Assembly (NCBI GenBank): GCA_003255025.1
Contig: QANY01013656.1
Location: 620,001 to 684,000 of the forward strand
Reading direction: 5' to 3'
Length of the DNA: 64,000 bases
From: Datisca glomerata
Lineage: Eukaryota; Streptophyta; Magnoliopsida; Cucurbitales; Datiscaceae
This document shows, in pieces, positions 40,881 to 51,680 of this stretch. The notes beneath the pieces were generated by a model. That model did no database searches. It had not been told where the DNA came from and worked only from the letters and a program-made list of their open reading frames with translations. The position numbers and the translations under genes are program-made. Numbering within the stretch: the first letter of the stretch is position 1; each line of letters begins with the position of its first letter.

Positions 40881-40991
40881 ACCAAACGAGATAAACAGAA
40901 GCAAACAAAGGTCTCCACAGTAGCTTCACCAAACCGCACACGTGGACGATGTTTGTCACACCACGCTATCCTACCTAATCATCTACGCATA

Positions 40992-41112
40992 GAATAATGT
41001 TGTATCGTTACTTTAGTTACTCTAGTTTGAGTTAAGTTACTTTTCTGAATAATGTTGTATAGTTACTTTAGTTACTCTGGTTTAAGTTAAGCTACTTTTC
41101 TGTATTATAAAA
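40992..41112 (+). promoter_or_regulatory. Pararetroviral promoter, plus copy: 2 x 55-bp repeats and TATA box
   Basis: 55-bp units at 40992-41046 and 41047-41101, then TATAAAA at 41106-41112. Same structure as the minus copy; transcription from here would run rightward, away from the palindrome. Confidence 0.7.
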
Positions 41113-41502
41113 GGGCCTCTCACCCTTATTGAGAAGAGGAAGCTTTTCTTTTTATGTTTAATAGAATGTTCATGTGTTGAGCTCTTAAGTTTGCCCACAC
41201 ATTCTCTCTCTAAATCCTCTCTCATTTCTTATCTCCATTACTGTCCTGCTCACACTTGCACATACATAACGCTGTTGTACTCAGGAGCTCCAATGCTCCC
41301 TAACCGTAAGTTTCTTTAACTCCCCATATTCTCTGTTCATGAGACCATGTATGTATTAATGTAAACCGTGTATAACCATGGCTATAAGCTCTACTAATCA
41401 TGATCCTGTTGCTAACCCAAAGACACTCAATATATATCTGTTATGGTTGAGGAAGTAGTCACTTTATTACAGTATGTTCAGGAAATAATCAATGAACACT
41501 GA

Positions 41503-42855
41503 ATATATATATAGATAACAATTTTTGTATTTCCTAATTCTTCTTATCAACTATTCCAATTTCTAATATTAGATGGACATGGAATTTGAGACAACTTCAT
41601 CATATAGTTTTCAATTGTGTGGACACGATGTTTAACCAGAAATTTCCATAGAATTGATATTCTCTTTTAAAAGTAGTTATAGTCTTTGTTTGTTTTTTTT
41701 TAATAAACATATTTTTCTGTTTAACATCTTTGTAAACGTATTTCAAAAGTAAATTCTTTTATTACGTAACAACTTATTTTTTTCTTTTAATTTTTTCACT
41801 TTTTATCTCCATGAGATTGTTCCTTCCTCTTCCACTTTTTCAAAATTTTTCCCGTGCATTAAGCTTGTAATTCTTTTCATTTTCAAATCTTCTTCCAGAT
41901 AATGTGGTGCTCAATATATACTTTTTTTATAAAAAAAATTGTAATTAAGCATCTAATTAAGAGCTCACTCATTATTTATGCTTAATTTTTATTATTAATC
42001 TTTAATTTACTTAGCTTCTCATTTTAATTGTTCATTAGTACATATTATTTGCTTTATTTGCACAAACTGTCGGTAATTGAAAAGAAGCTAATGAGCAATT
42101 AGTTCAGCTTTAGTAAGTAAATCTATTACGTTGCTTGTAAAATCTTATTAAACAGCTTTTTCAGACTTTTTGAATTGAAATTTGAAACTGATAAAATCAT
42201 GCTTAAATCATCTAATTCTTGGATATGTAATGAATTAAAATATCATTTGCTAAAAAAGTGAAGAAGAAATTGAAGTATTTTTTCTCTGAAATTAAATTGA
42301 AGTATCTTACTAGAAGGATTTAAGCATACTAACATTGCCTCGGAAAGTACGCATATTTAAAAACTCAAATCGGTTACTTAAAATTGTTGTCTCGAGTTGG
42401 ATGCATGATCTAAAAAATGACATTTCGATTTGATAATGTTTAAAAACTCAAATCGGTTTAGACATGGCATAATAAATTATTAACAAGATTCTCTACTATG
42501 AGATAGAATAATGCTAATGTTTATTTGGTTGAGCAACCAATATGTTTATACTAGTCAATTCGAATATTGTAAATGTAATTTATGCTAACAAATGTAAGTG
42601 ATATACACTTAAATTTTTGAGATTATGCATCAAATAATAAATTCAAACTTATAATAGATAATGACATTTTTAAGAGAAGCAAAGTAATTAAAAATTGGAA
42701 ACTTAGCTTTGTATTCAATGTATTTTTCTAAACATCGTTTGTAATTTCTAAGTTTTTGTAGTGGGAAACTGCTTGGACTTTTCGCCAATAAAAAGAAGTA
42801 TTTGTGTGGTATTCCATATATTCTAGAGTTCTTTACCTTGTGAACTTCGTTCTTC
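41503..42855. other. AT-rich intergenic DNA, no gene
   Basis: No frame above 60 codons. An 18-base string AAACTCAAATCGGTTACT-like occurs twice near 42360 and 42440. Nothing else was recognised. Confidence 0.5.
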
Positions 42856-45326
42856 TTTTTTTTTCTCAAAGACAAAATATCATTAACCAAAGAACATGAG
42901 CATCAAGGGGGTTTCCCCTTACAAGATAAATTGTCCTTATCTAACAAGCTAACAACACAAAAAGATAAACTAGGAAGCAAAATACCATCCAAGTTCTGAC
43001 CATAACTATACTTAACGATAACGTCAGCAACTGAATTCCACTTACTATTTATCCAAACAATAGAACGCTCATTAGCTTGCTGCCAACATCACAGCAAAGG
43101 TTACGAAGCTTCCAATCTGTCAAATTCACATTATAAATCCACTGAATAACCTTGGACGCATCAGATTTAACAATTGCTATATACCAGCCATTAGCAATAA
43201 CCAAATCCGAAGCTTTATCAGCAGTCAAAATTTCCAACTTTTCAATACAATCAGCTTTCAATCTACAACCAAACCAAAACAGAACATGACCAAGCCAATT
43301 CCTTGCAACAACACCTATAGCCCCATCCTTAAGAGAAGAATTAAAGGAGGCATCACAATTAATTTTAACCAAACCACAATCAGGAGGATGCCAAATAGAA
43401 TTAATATCAGAAGCCATCAAAGCAGTAGGAGAAAAATTCAGATCAGCAACAGGAAGTTCAGCAGAAAACTTAAACTTCACCCTTGCATAGTCATTAAAAT
43501 AACGCACTGCTTTACTCAAAATAACCCGAGGCTAAAAAATCTTTCCTTAAAAAACAAGTGAGTTTTGAGCAAGCCAAATTTGCCAAAGAATAAAACAGAA
43601 AAGAGAAATGGCATTAACTCCACCATTAAGCAAAACTAGCAGAACTTCCAAACACCTTTGGAATCAGACACCAAAGCACACGCTTTGACAGCAGAAGTAT
43701 TCAAACTAAGAGGAGATCTTAGCCAAGCTAATGAGCTACCATGACAGCCCACCAGAAGATGAAAGACAGATTCCTCCTTTGATAGACAAATGGGGCAAGC
43801 AAGATCAAAACTAACATGTCTTTTAACCAGCTCTGGTTAGTAGGAATATAACTGTTAATAGCTTTCCATAAAAACATTGTCATTTTTTGAGGAATAGAAA
43901 TCTTCCAGAACCTTTTCCAAAAAATTTGCTTAAAAGGAGACGAAGAAGAAGAAGAAGAAGAACCAGAATCTGAATCCAACTCTTCATGTAAGGCATGATT
44001 ACAGGCTTTAACAGAAAAACTACCATTCTTATTGTAGGGCCAGATCAAAACGTTCTCAGCATCTTATCTCTGAAGTCTCATCTGCAAAATTTGAGAAGCT
44101 ATCCAAGAAGGAAAAAATCTTTCAATTTTTTTCTGAGTTCCACACATGACCATTCCCAGAAATGATATCAGGAACTAAATTGAGATCATTACATTTGTAC
44201 ATAGGAAGCATTCTCCCACCTTGAAACCATTTGTCTTCTCAGATTCTAGCAGATCTACCGTTACCAATAATCCAACAGCCCTTATCTCTAATAATTTCCT
44301 TTCCCATGTGAAAGACTTCACCAAGTCCAAGAGCAAGTCTCAGAAATCTTAGCATTGATAAAATCTGAATCCTGAAATACAAGCTTTTAAGAAGTTTAGA
44401 ACAAAGGCTCAGGATTTTTTAGGATATTCCAGGCTTGTTTGGATAACAAGGCTAGATTAAATTCCTCAAGATCTCTGAAACCTAAACCACCAACCTCCTT
44501 TCTGCAACTGGCTTTCTTAAAGGAAAACCACCTTAAACCCCTATTACCATCAGCTTTATCCCACTAATAATCCATAATGATAGATTGATGATTCATGCAA
44601 ATATGTTTAGGGATCTTGAAAATACTCATAACATAGCTTCGAAGAGCCTGAGCTACAGCTTTTAACAGGACTTCCTTGCCAGTAAGAGAGAGATAATTTC
44701 CCTTCCAAATTGTAGTCTTCTTCTCAAGCCTTTCCACCAGATTTGAGAAAATATCATTTTTAGAAGAAATCCAATCAGTAGGAAGCCCCAAGTAAACTCC
44801 ATTCTTAGAAGAAAGGGGGATTTGAAGCTTTGTAGCAAGAATGGATTTTTTAGCAGTAGATAATTACTACTAAACTAGATAGAACTCTTCCCCATATTCA
44901 TCATTTGACCTGATGCAGCATAGTATTTAGTAATGCACTCCAACAGATGATTACAAGACTCATTCTCAGCCTCAGCAAAGAACAAACTAACATGTGCAGA
45001 TAGAAGATGAGAAATAGGACTGCTTCTTCTAGGACTAGTAGCCGTAATATTCCCATCATCAACAGCTTTAAGAATAACTTTAGAAAGAAAGTCAGCAACC
45101 ATAATGGAAGAGTTAAGGGGATAACGGATCTCCTTGCCTCAAACCTTTATATGGCTTTGACCTTAGGTTCATCATTGATAAGAATATTATAGCAAGTTGA
45201 AGTAACACACTTCATAAAAGATTGAGAAATTGTCAAAGCCTAGTTTAAGCAATAAAAGATTGAGAAATTGTCAATTAACCTTGTCATATGCTTTCTCCAT
45301 ATCAGTCTTTATTGCCATAACACCTT

Positions 45327-45382
45327 TCCTCCCTTCCTCCCTTCCCTCCCTCCCTCCTTCCCTCCCTCCCTCCCTCCCTGCC
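45327..45382. repeat. (CCCT)n / (CCTT)n simple repeat beside an assembly gap
   Basis: Pyrimidine tract of CCTCCCTT units ending at the N run. It lies where the LINE would encode a Lys/Gly-rich linker between two RT blocks. Confidence 0.9.
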
Positions 45383-45736
45383 NNNNNNNNNNNNNNNNNN
45401 NNNNNNNNNNNNNNNNNNNNNNNNNNNNNNNNNNNNNNNNNNNNNNNNNNNNNNNNNNNNNNNNNNNNNNNNNNNNNNNNNNNNNNNNNNNNNNNNNNNN
45501 NNNNNNNNNNNNNNNNNNNNNNNNNNNNNNNNNNNNNNNNNNNNNNNNNNNNNNNNNNNNNNNNNNNNNNNNNNNNNNNNNNNNNNNNNNNNNNNNNNNN
45601 NNNNNNNNNNNNNNNNNNNNNNNNNNNNNNNNNNNNNNNNNNNNNNNNNNNNNNNNNNNNNNNNNNNNNNNNNNNNNNNNNNNNNNNNNNNNNNNNNNNN
45701 NNNNNNNNNNNNNNNNNNNNNNNNNNNNNNNNNNNN
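45383..45736. other. Assembly gap, 354 N
   Basis: A run of unresolved bases inside the LINE RT. Frames that appear to cross it are artefacts. Confidence 0.99.
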
Positions 45737-45793
45737 CTTCTTCTTCTTCTCCTTCTCCTTCTTCTTCTTCTTCTTCTTCTTCTTCTTCTTCTT

Positions 45794-45822
<29 letters not shown>
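45737..45822. repeat. (CTT)n / (GAA)n trinucleotide repeat
   Basis: About 28 CTT units with two CTC variants, directly abutting the gap; on the LINE strand it would encode poly-Lys following FYHI. Confidence 0.95.
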
Positions 45823-45824
<2 letters not shown>

Positions 45825-46109
45825 ATATGATAGAATATCTCTTGAGCAACAATAACATTGTCTTGGATATGTCTACCACTCAGAGAAGCTCCCTGATATT
45901 CAGAAATAAAACCCGGAAGAAGAGGCTTCAATCTGTTCACCAAGACTTTAGAAATGACCTTGTAAGAGAAGTTACATAAAGCTATAGACCTGTACTGAGA
46001 GGGGAGCTCAAGCTGTTTAACTTTAGGAACTAAAGTTATATTAGTCTCATTGAGGGAATAAGGCAAAAAACAGTTTGTGAAAAAATTCTTGACAGCAAGA
46101 TACACATCT

Positions 46110-49100
46110 TGTAACATCCCGAAGATCGGTAAAGGTTATTTCGATAAGTTTTAAAATAACGTGAAAGTTTGGTCAAAATTTATCTTTTAAAATTAATTCA
46201 TAATTTGTGGTATTTAATGAAACAACACGTTTATTAGAGAAAAACTCAAAACACGTTTTTCTAAAATTTATGATAAGAAATTCATAGAAAACTTTATTTA
46301 TGCTTAAATAATATTTCAAAAATCTTTCATACATAACAAATTGAAATCAATTTTAAATAGTAATTTGTTCAACTAATTAAACTTATTTCTCATCTCGTGC
46401 CACAACACCTAAAAAGACTCTCCCATAATCATCACCATGATTCTCATCATTTGAAAAATTTAATATAAAATGAAGTGAATATAAAATATACTCAGTAAGT
46501 AAAATTTTACACATATATAGTAAATACAAGCGCGTCCAATCCATTTTAATCATTTGAGTTTGACATATACTTTATATAAATCATTATATTACATTAATGT
46601 CTTTGCTTTGACATTAAATCTTTCATTAAAGTCATTTCATGCAAACTTTATCACATTCTTTTCTTTATAATTTTCATTGCATTCTTGTATTTACTTTTTT
46701 CGCGAGCTCACATGTATAATGTTTAGTCAATCAGACGCATTAGGCCGTTATTACGGAGATCGTTTCAACTACTGGATCTTTGATAGTATCGATGGACAAG
46801 TTAAACTATTATTCATTCATGTTGTATCGTTGGACAAACCAAACGATCATTCATTAACATTAACATTAAATATTGTCGGGTCCGCCGGTCCACTACGTCC
46901 CATTTCTGCCTCACCCATTTCATGGCATAAGCATACACCTAGCCTTTTAAGCTTTTATTTTATTTCTTTATTATTATATTATCTCCATTTTATAAATCGT
47001 AGCCTGAAAGCACATACATATTCTCATTCAATACCATAAAAAGAGTAAAAGAATTAAAGCCAAAATACCAAATGAAAGTAGATTGATTTTTTTCATTCCC
47101 GAGGAAGTGCATATTTTACCTGAATCTTCTTCCATAATGGCACGAAACAATAGTATCATTGGAGTAGATACACGAATCACTTTAAGTACAAGAAGCCGAG
47201 TAGGCGGATTGGTACGAGTGGAGAAAAAAAAAGGATTGAACTAAAAATATTTTCTTTACACGCCATTAACAACACAAAAATATATAATTAAACATTCGAT
47301 CACAATTAAATCATCATATAGGTGAAATTGACTTATAAAGAAACAAACAAGAGCACCACAACATGCAACCACCTATCATAAATTTTTAACATATAATAAA
47401 CATTCAAATATGCGTAAAATATTCATCTGATGTCCTTTGCAAAACCAAAGGAATAGAGAAAGCTTTGTGTTCTCATTGCTTAAAATTCCAAAATTATTGA
47501 GTTTTTACAAATTAAAAAATATATAATTTCAGTCATTGAAGACGAATACATACAAAAATAAAAACGGAGCAAAATATATCTTTTTTTTTCCCATGATACA
47601 ATTTATTTCTTTTGCCAAGTCTATTATCATACAAGCTTAACAGTATGTCTCCCGACCCTTATTAGCTAGAACATATTATATTTATTCTTATAATATTTAC
47701 ATATTTCACTAATAAGAAAATATAATTTTTCCCAAAATAAGTGTACTTCATGCGCAAAACCTATTCTTTAAGAGGAAGACATGATCATTAATCTTTCATA
47801 AGATTTAGAGCCTTTCAATTCAATTAAAATCAGCCTTTTAGCAAAATCAATAACAAACTTGAGTTCGTTGTTGTACAAAAATCCTTTTTTTTAGCACGAG
47901 AAATCAATTTTCCTTTTTTTTTTATCTGCTCCATTGTGTGATAATAATAGATTTTTTCCATCTGAATTAAATGATAACTAGACTATCAAATAAGAAATCA
48001 TATAGGTTTTAAATCTGTACAAGGTAGAAAGATTAACAACTTATTTAAAAAAAGTTTCTGATTCATAGGGAGACAAAAAGGAATCGGAATTTACCCATAT
48101 CACTAGGCTTAAATATGAAAAACAATATTCAACCTTCATGTAAAAATAAACTCACTATTTGGATTCACATGCCAGCCCTTTCACCTAAGGTCTAGTTTGT
48201 GATTACAGAAATCTTTATATGTATAACCCAAATATATTTACTTTATAAGCTCGGTACAAATCCAAACCCCAATAACTTTTATCATTTGAGGCACGATCTA
48301 TAAGACTAACTAAACCCTTTTATTATTGCATAACCAAAATTATACAAAATAAACATTTAAGATTGGAAGACAGCTTACCCGTTTAATATGTATAGAATTT
48401 CTACGAGAAAAATTGTCAATCTCAAAGCTCTTCCCCAAGCACAAAGGACCAAAGGTTGAGGATTATTAACCAAGAGAAAGTGACGGTGAGGTTGAAAGGG
48501 CTGGATATAGGGTATTTATAATAAATTGTTACCCTAATTGTTATTTTTCTCTAAATAGATATATAAAAATATAATTGTAAAAGTTGATCATTAGGTGGTG
48601 ATAGACATAGACACCTACATTAACTCAATTGTGCTTTGTAATTCTATATAAGAGACCACATGGGGAGTACTTTAGGGAAAGAAAAATCAAAACTTGAAAG
48701 ATAAAGTTTCCTTAAAACAAACATATTTGAGCTTTAAACTTTAGAACTTAATACACGGTTTCCCCCTCCCATATTTCTTTCCTTCTGAGCTCTTTGTCAT
48801 TCACGCAATATGGGTAGGTGAACAAAATCACACACAATAATTCTAGCTAGAATCATACATAACCACAAATGGTTCAAAATATAAGCTTTGTTTTGTCACA
48901 TAGCAAAATAATTAATCAAAATCTCGTCCTAACATAAAATATATATTTTTCATCAAAATACATAAACAAACACAATAGTAAATATCAATTACTTCATGAT
49001 TCAACTTAAGTACATTTGAATCGTTAGGGTAATTCCTCAGCAAGACATTTTAAATAACTCGTTCTACGCATTAAATCAAATATTCATGACAATCAGGTAT

Positions 49101-49152
49101 GATCGTTGATGATTACACATATGATTAGATGCAAATTAGTTGCGGTGTTACA
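46110..49152. mobile_element. 3.0-kb LTR-like element (probable solo LTR) inserted in the LINE
   Basis: Begins TGTAACATCCC and ends GTGTTACA, a 7-base terminal inverted pair (TGTAACA/TGTTACA) of LTR type. Flanks CATCT (46105-46109) and CATTT (49153-49157) form a target duplication with one mismatch. Removing it rejoins LINE coding sequence in frame. The interior is AT-rich and non-coding; a minus-strand TATAAATA near 48515 hints at minus orientation. Long solo LTRs of this kind are typical of Ty3 families, but orientation and family are not proven. Confidence 0.7.
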
Positions 49153-49169
49153 CATTTTTACCTATAAGA

Positions 49170-49391
49170 TGAAGAGGGGTAAGCTAAGAGAAGAAGCTGA
49201 AGGTTGCATGCAAGAAGATAAGAATGAATAATGAAGAAGAAAGAGCGATTGAGAATAAAGGAGAAGGAAGAAAGATATTTTCATTAATTAATCAAAATGG
49301 AACAGTAACAAAGTATTTAAAGCAACAACTAAAACTGAAGAAACTCTATTTACAATAATGCCCAATTAAATTTCTACTAGTACCCTTAACA
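49170..49391 (-). repeat. 3' LTR of the copia deletion derivative
   Basis: TGAAGAGG...CTTAACA on the plus strand, followed by TCCCCCCTC, the complement of the polypurine tract (49392-49400). Confidence 0.9.
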
Positions 49392-49625
49392 TCCCCCCTC
49401 AAACTGATCCCTGAGACTAAGGGCATCGGTTTTCTCTTCAAGAAGCTAAACCGAGGTGTTGAAAGAGGTTCTGTGAAGAGATCAGCCGATTGAAGATGAG
49501 ACTCAACATGCTTGACTTGAAGATCCTTGTTAGCCACTTTCTTCTTGACAAAATGAAAATCAATTTCAATATATTTCGTCCGCATGAAAAATAGGATTAG
49601 ACGCTAAAGCTATAGCAGAGGTGTA
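49392..49625 (-). pseudogene. Copia RNase H C-terminus
   Basis: Minus-strand SNPIFHA then RTKYIEIDFHFVKKKVANKD and QSADLFTEPLS, the terminal copia RNase H motifs. A frame change lies near 49585. It is joined directly to gag-side sequence at about 49650. Confidence 0.8.
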
Positions 49626-49649
49626 CACCTTACAACATATGATATAGCT

Positions 49650-50045
49650 GTAAGCGAAAGGGTTGCGTTGATCAGTGTGATGAGCGCTTGATCTTAAGCT
49701 ATCCAGAGACTAAATTTTGGATTTATGGTACATGTGGCTTGACCCTTCTCATCTGTGAGGAATTGATCTGGGCATGAAATAGATCCGTCGATATAGCCAA
49801 AGACTAAGTCAGCTTTGAGGATGGAGGAGATCTGGTACTTCCATAACACAAAATTTGTAGAATCGAGTCTAATGGACACAAGATTACAAATATTTGACAA
49901 GAGAACATAGGAGATTGAAGTTAGGAATCAATTCAATATGCAGCAGAGGATGAAGCAGGAAGGGTTCAATTCGGATCAGGGACACGAACTGGAGGGAGAT
50001 CTTGAGATTCAGAATGAGAGGTTGCGTGGAGTCTTCATCTATTGG
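49650..50045 (-). pseudogene. Copia gag N-terminus
   Basis: Minus-strand NICNLVSIRLDSTNFVLWKY and LKADLVFGYIDGSISCP match copia Gag, closely resembling the gag of the element at 13411-17935 (ICNLVSIRPDTNNFTLWKF). The two elements therefore belong to related families. Confidence 0.8.
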
Positions 50046-50060
50046 ACGTGAGTCACTTAT

Positions 50061-50073
50061 GACTCTGATACCA
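50061..50073 (-). promoter_or_regulatory. Primer-binding site for initiator tRNA-Met
   Basis: Plus-strand GACTCTGATACCA abuts the LTR at 50074; 11 bases (CTCTGATACCA) match the canonical initiator tRNA 3' end. Confidence 0.85.
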
Positions 50074-50294
50074 TGAAGAGGGATAAGCTAAGAGAAGAAA
50101 CTGAAGGTTGAATGTAAGAAGATAAGAATGAATAATGAAGAAGAAAGAGCGATTGAGAATAAAGGAGATGGAAGGAAGATATTTTCATTAATTAATCAAA
50201 ATAGAATAGTACAAAGTATTTAAAGCAACAGCTAAAACCTAAGAAACTCTATTTACAATAATGCCCATTTAAATCTCTACTAGTACCCTTAACA
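50074..50294 (-). repeat. 5' LTR of the copia deletion derivative
   Basis: 221 bp, closely similar to 49170-49391 with roughly a dozen differences by eye, so older than the complete element at 7160. Confidence 0.9.
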
Positions 50295-50700
50295 TAAGAC
50301 TCCAATTCTTTTGATAAAAGGCCAGAAAGTTCATCTGGTCCAGGAGCTTTATGTGGTCCTAAACTAAAAACAATAGCCTCAACTTCTGAAAAAGAAACCT
50401 CAGCCACTAAAGAAGTATTAGCTTCACTATCAATAGAAGGAAAAATATGTTGAAGAACCCAATCTGTTTCAGAATTTTCCTCAAACTTGAAACGGTCAAC
50501 AAAGAAGAATTTAATAATCTTTGTAACATTTTTATCACCTTCCCTCTAGTCAGCCAACACTTCATTCTGATTTCAAATATTACGAGCGTCTTCCTCTTTG
50601 TGAATAATTTTAGATTGGTAAACAATTTGCCGTTGAGAAGATCTTCCATTGTGGAAGCGGTTTGCATTTTCCTTCATAAAGAGTAGATTGGTTTGGAGCC
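50295..50700 (-). pseudogene. LINE ORF2 fragment upstream of the nested insertions
   Basis: Minus strand: KENANRFHNGRSSQRQIVYQ, then FKFEENSETDWVLQHIFPSI and FSLGPHKAPGPDELSGL, the conserved entry into LINE RT. Two stops interrupt it. Homology ends near 50700, so the LINE is 5' truncated and lacks endonuclease and ORF1. Confidence 0.85.
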
Positions 50701-51500
50701 TTCCGTTTCAATTTCCGCACTAGTCAAATAGATATAATCTGAACTTTGATATTTTTTTTATCGTTTGTCGCTCCTCGTCGGCCATTTTTCCCTTTCCCTT
50801 TTATGCCTCTTCATTCTTAGTTTCACTTTATGAGATTTGTGCTATTGAAGCTTTCAGCTTAGGGCTTCTTTTTTCACTTACGGTTTGCATCCGTTCTTTG
50901 CACATTTTCACTGCACAATTACTTTGTGAGTCGTCGTTTATGTTTCATCGTTTATGCATAGTTAATTTCCCTACACTTTTACATATAGAGAAGGGAAGAG
51001 AAAATCTTTGAAAAAACACAGATCAAATTCTATGTTCCCGTTCATATATTGTGAAAATTTTCTTCATTTTTTTTGATAATTTGAGATAAGTTTAAATTCA
51101 AATTTTGAATTAGAAACCAAAATTTTGATTTGATATTTAATATTCAAAATAATCTTATCATAACATTTTTAAATAAGATAATTTATTATTCAAAATTCAA
51201 ATATATGTTTTAGAATATAAAATTCGAATTAGAATTCAAATTCAAGACTATTTGAAAACCAAATAACTTTTCAGATAAGATTTTCAAAATTCAAAATATG
51301 ATTTAAAATTTGAATTATAATTCAAATTTAAGATGATCTTATCAAAATAAATTCCAGATTATATGTTTTAGTGTAAACCTTTTTTTTATCATGTAATACA
51401 TGTATCAAATCGGTTTAATAAAACCTTCAAATTTTTCATGACATTTTTGAGAGAATAATAATGGCGTAGAAGAAAAAGGCCAATAATAACGTTAATTGAA
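50701..51500. other. AT-rich DNA, no gene
   Basis: 51050-51370 is dominated by TTCAAAATTCAAAT-type low-complexity sequence with many short inverted matches. No coding pattern. Confidence 0.5.
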
Positions 51501-51524
51501 TATGCAAGGAACAAGTTTATCATT

Positions 51525-51680
51525 TTCTGTTCCCATTCCCGTTTCCGTTTTGATTTCATACTCGTTGTTGTTCCCGTTTTCTCTTCCATTTCCACTTCCA
51601 TACCGTTTTCGCATCCGTTCCCTGCCCCATTTCCATTTTTGTTTCCACTTTCGTAGTCATTCTCGAAATCATTTGATTTG
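51525..51680. repeat. Degenerate hexanucleotide repeat (TTCCNT)n
   Basis: About 25 diverged copies of a TTTCCR / TTCCCG-type hexamer. The minus-strand 163-codon frame over it (with NGNGAGNGCENGMEVEMEE) owes its length to this periodicity, not to a gene. Confidence 0.65.

Larger units (their letters stand above)
37989..41502 (+). mobile_element. Endogenous pararetrovirus, plus-strand partial copy (inverted arm)
   Basis: Near-identical reverse complement of 31361-35313. It starts inside the protease linker (37989), runs through protease, RT, RNase H and the downstream ORF, and ends within the leader at 41502 (minus-copy equivalent 31361). It lacks about 450 bp corresponding to 31970-32430, has an 11-bp deletion near 39925, and shows scattered substitutions. 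Confidence 0.85.
42856..46109 (-). pseudogene. L1-like LINE, ORF2 RT to 3' end (broken)
   Basis: Minus strand, 5' to 3': RT (LPSQYRSIALCNFSYKVISK at 46000 region; DMEKAYDKVN near 45290; an active-site region reading LFFAEAENESC where F-A-D-D is usual), RT thumb (LSLTGKEVLLKAVAQAL near 44680), zf-RVT (KISIPQKMTMFLWKAINSYI near 43880), and an RNase H domain (VKINCDASFNSSLKDGAIGV near 43370). The 3' end is a nine-base A tail complement (42856-42864) after ATTTTGTCTTTGAG. Order and poly(A) define a non-LTR element. Stops, shifts and the altered active site show it is dead. Confidence 0.88.
49170..50294 (-). mobile_element. Copia deletion derivative, 1.1 kb, with both LTRs
   Basis: LTRs at 49170-49391 (222 bp) and 50074-50294 (221 bp); perfect TAAGA target duplication (49165-49169 and 50295-50299); PBS and polypurine tract present. 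Internally only the start of gag and the end of RNase H remain, fused near 49625-49690. It is inserted in the LINE RT. With intact ends, PBS and PPT it could have been mobilised in trans by a related copia. Confidence 0.92.

Noticed and set aside
45230..46117. Long open frames across the N run (up to 271 codons)
   Set aside because: Length comes from undefined bases and simple repeats; only the LINE RT portion on the minus strand is real homology.
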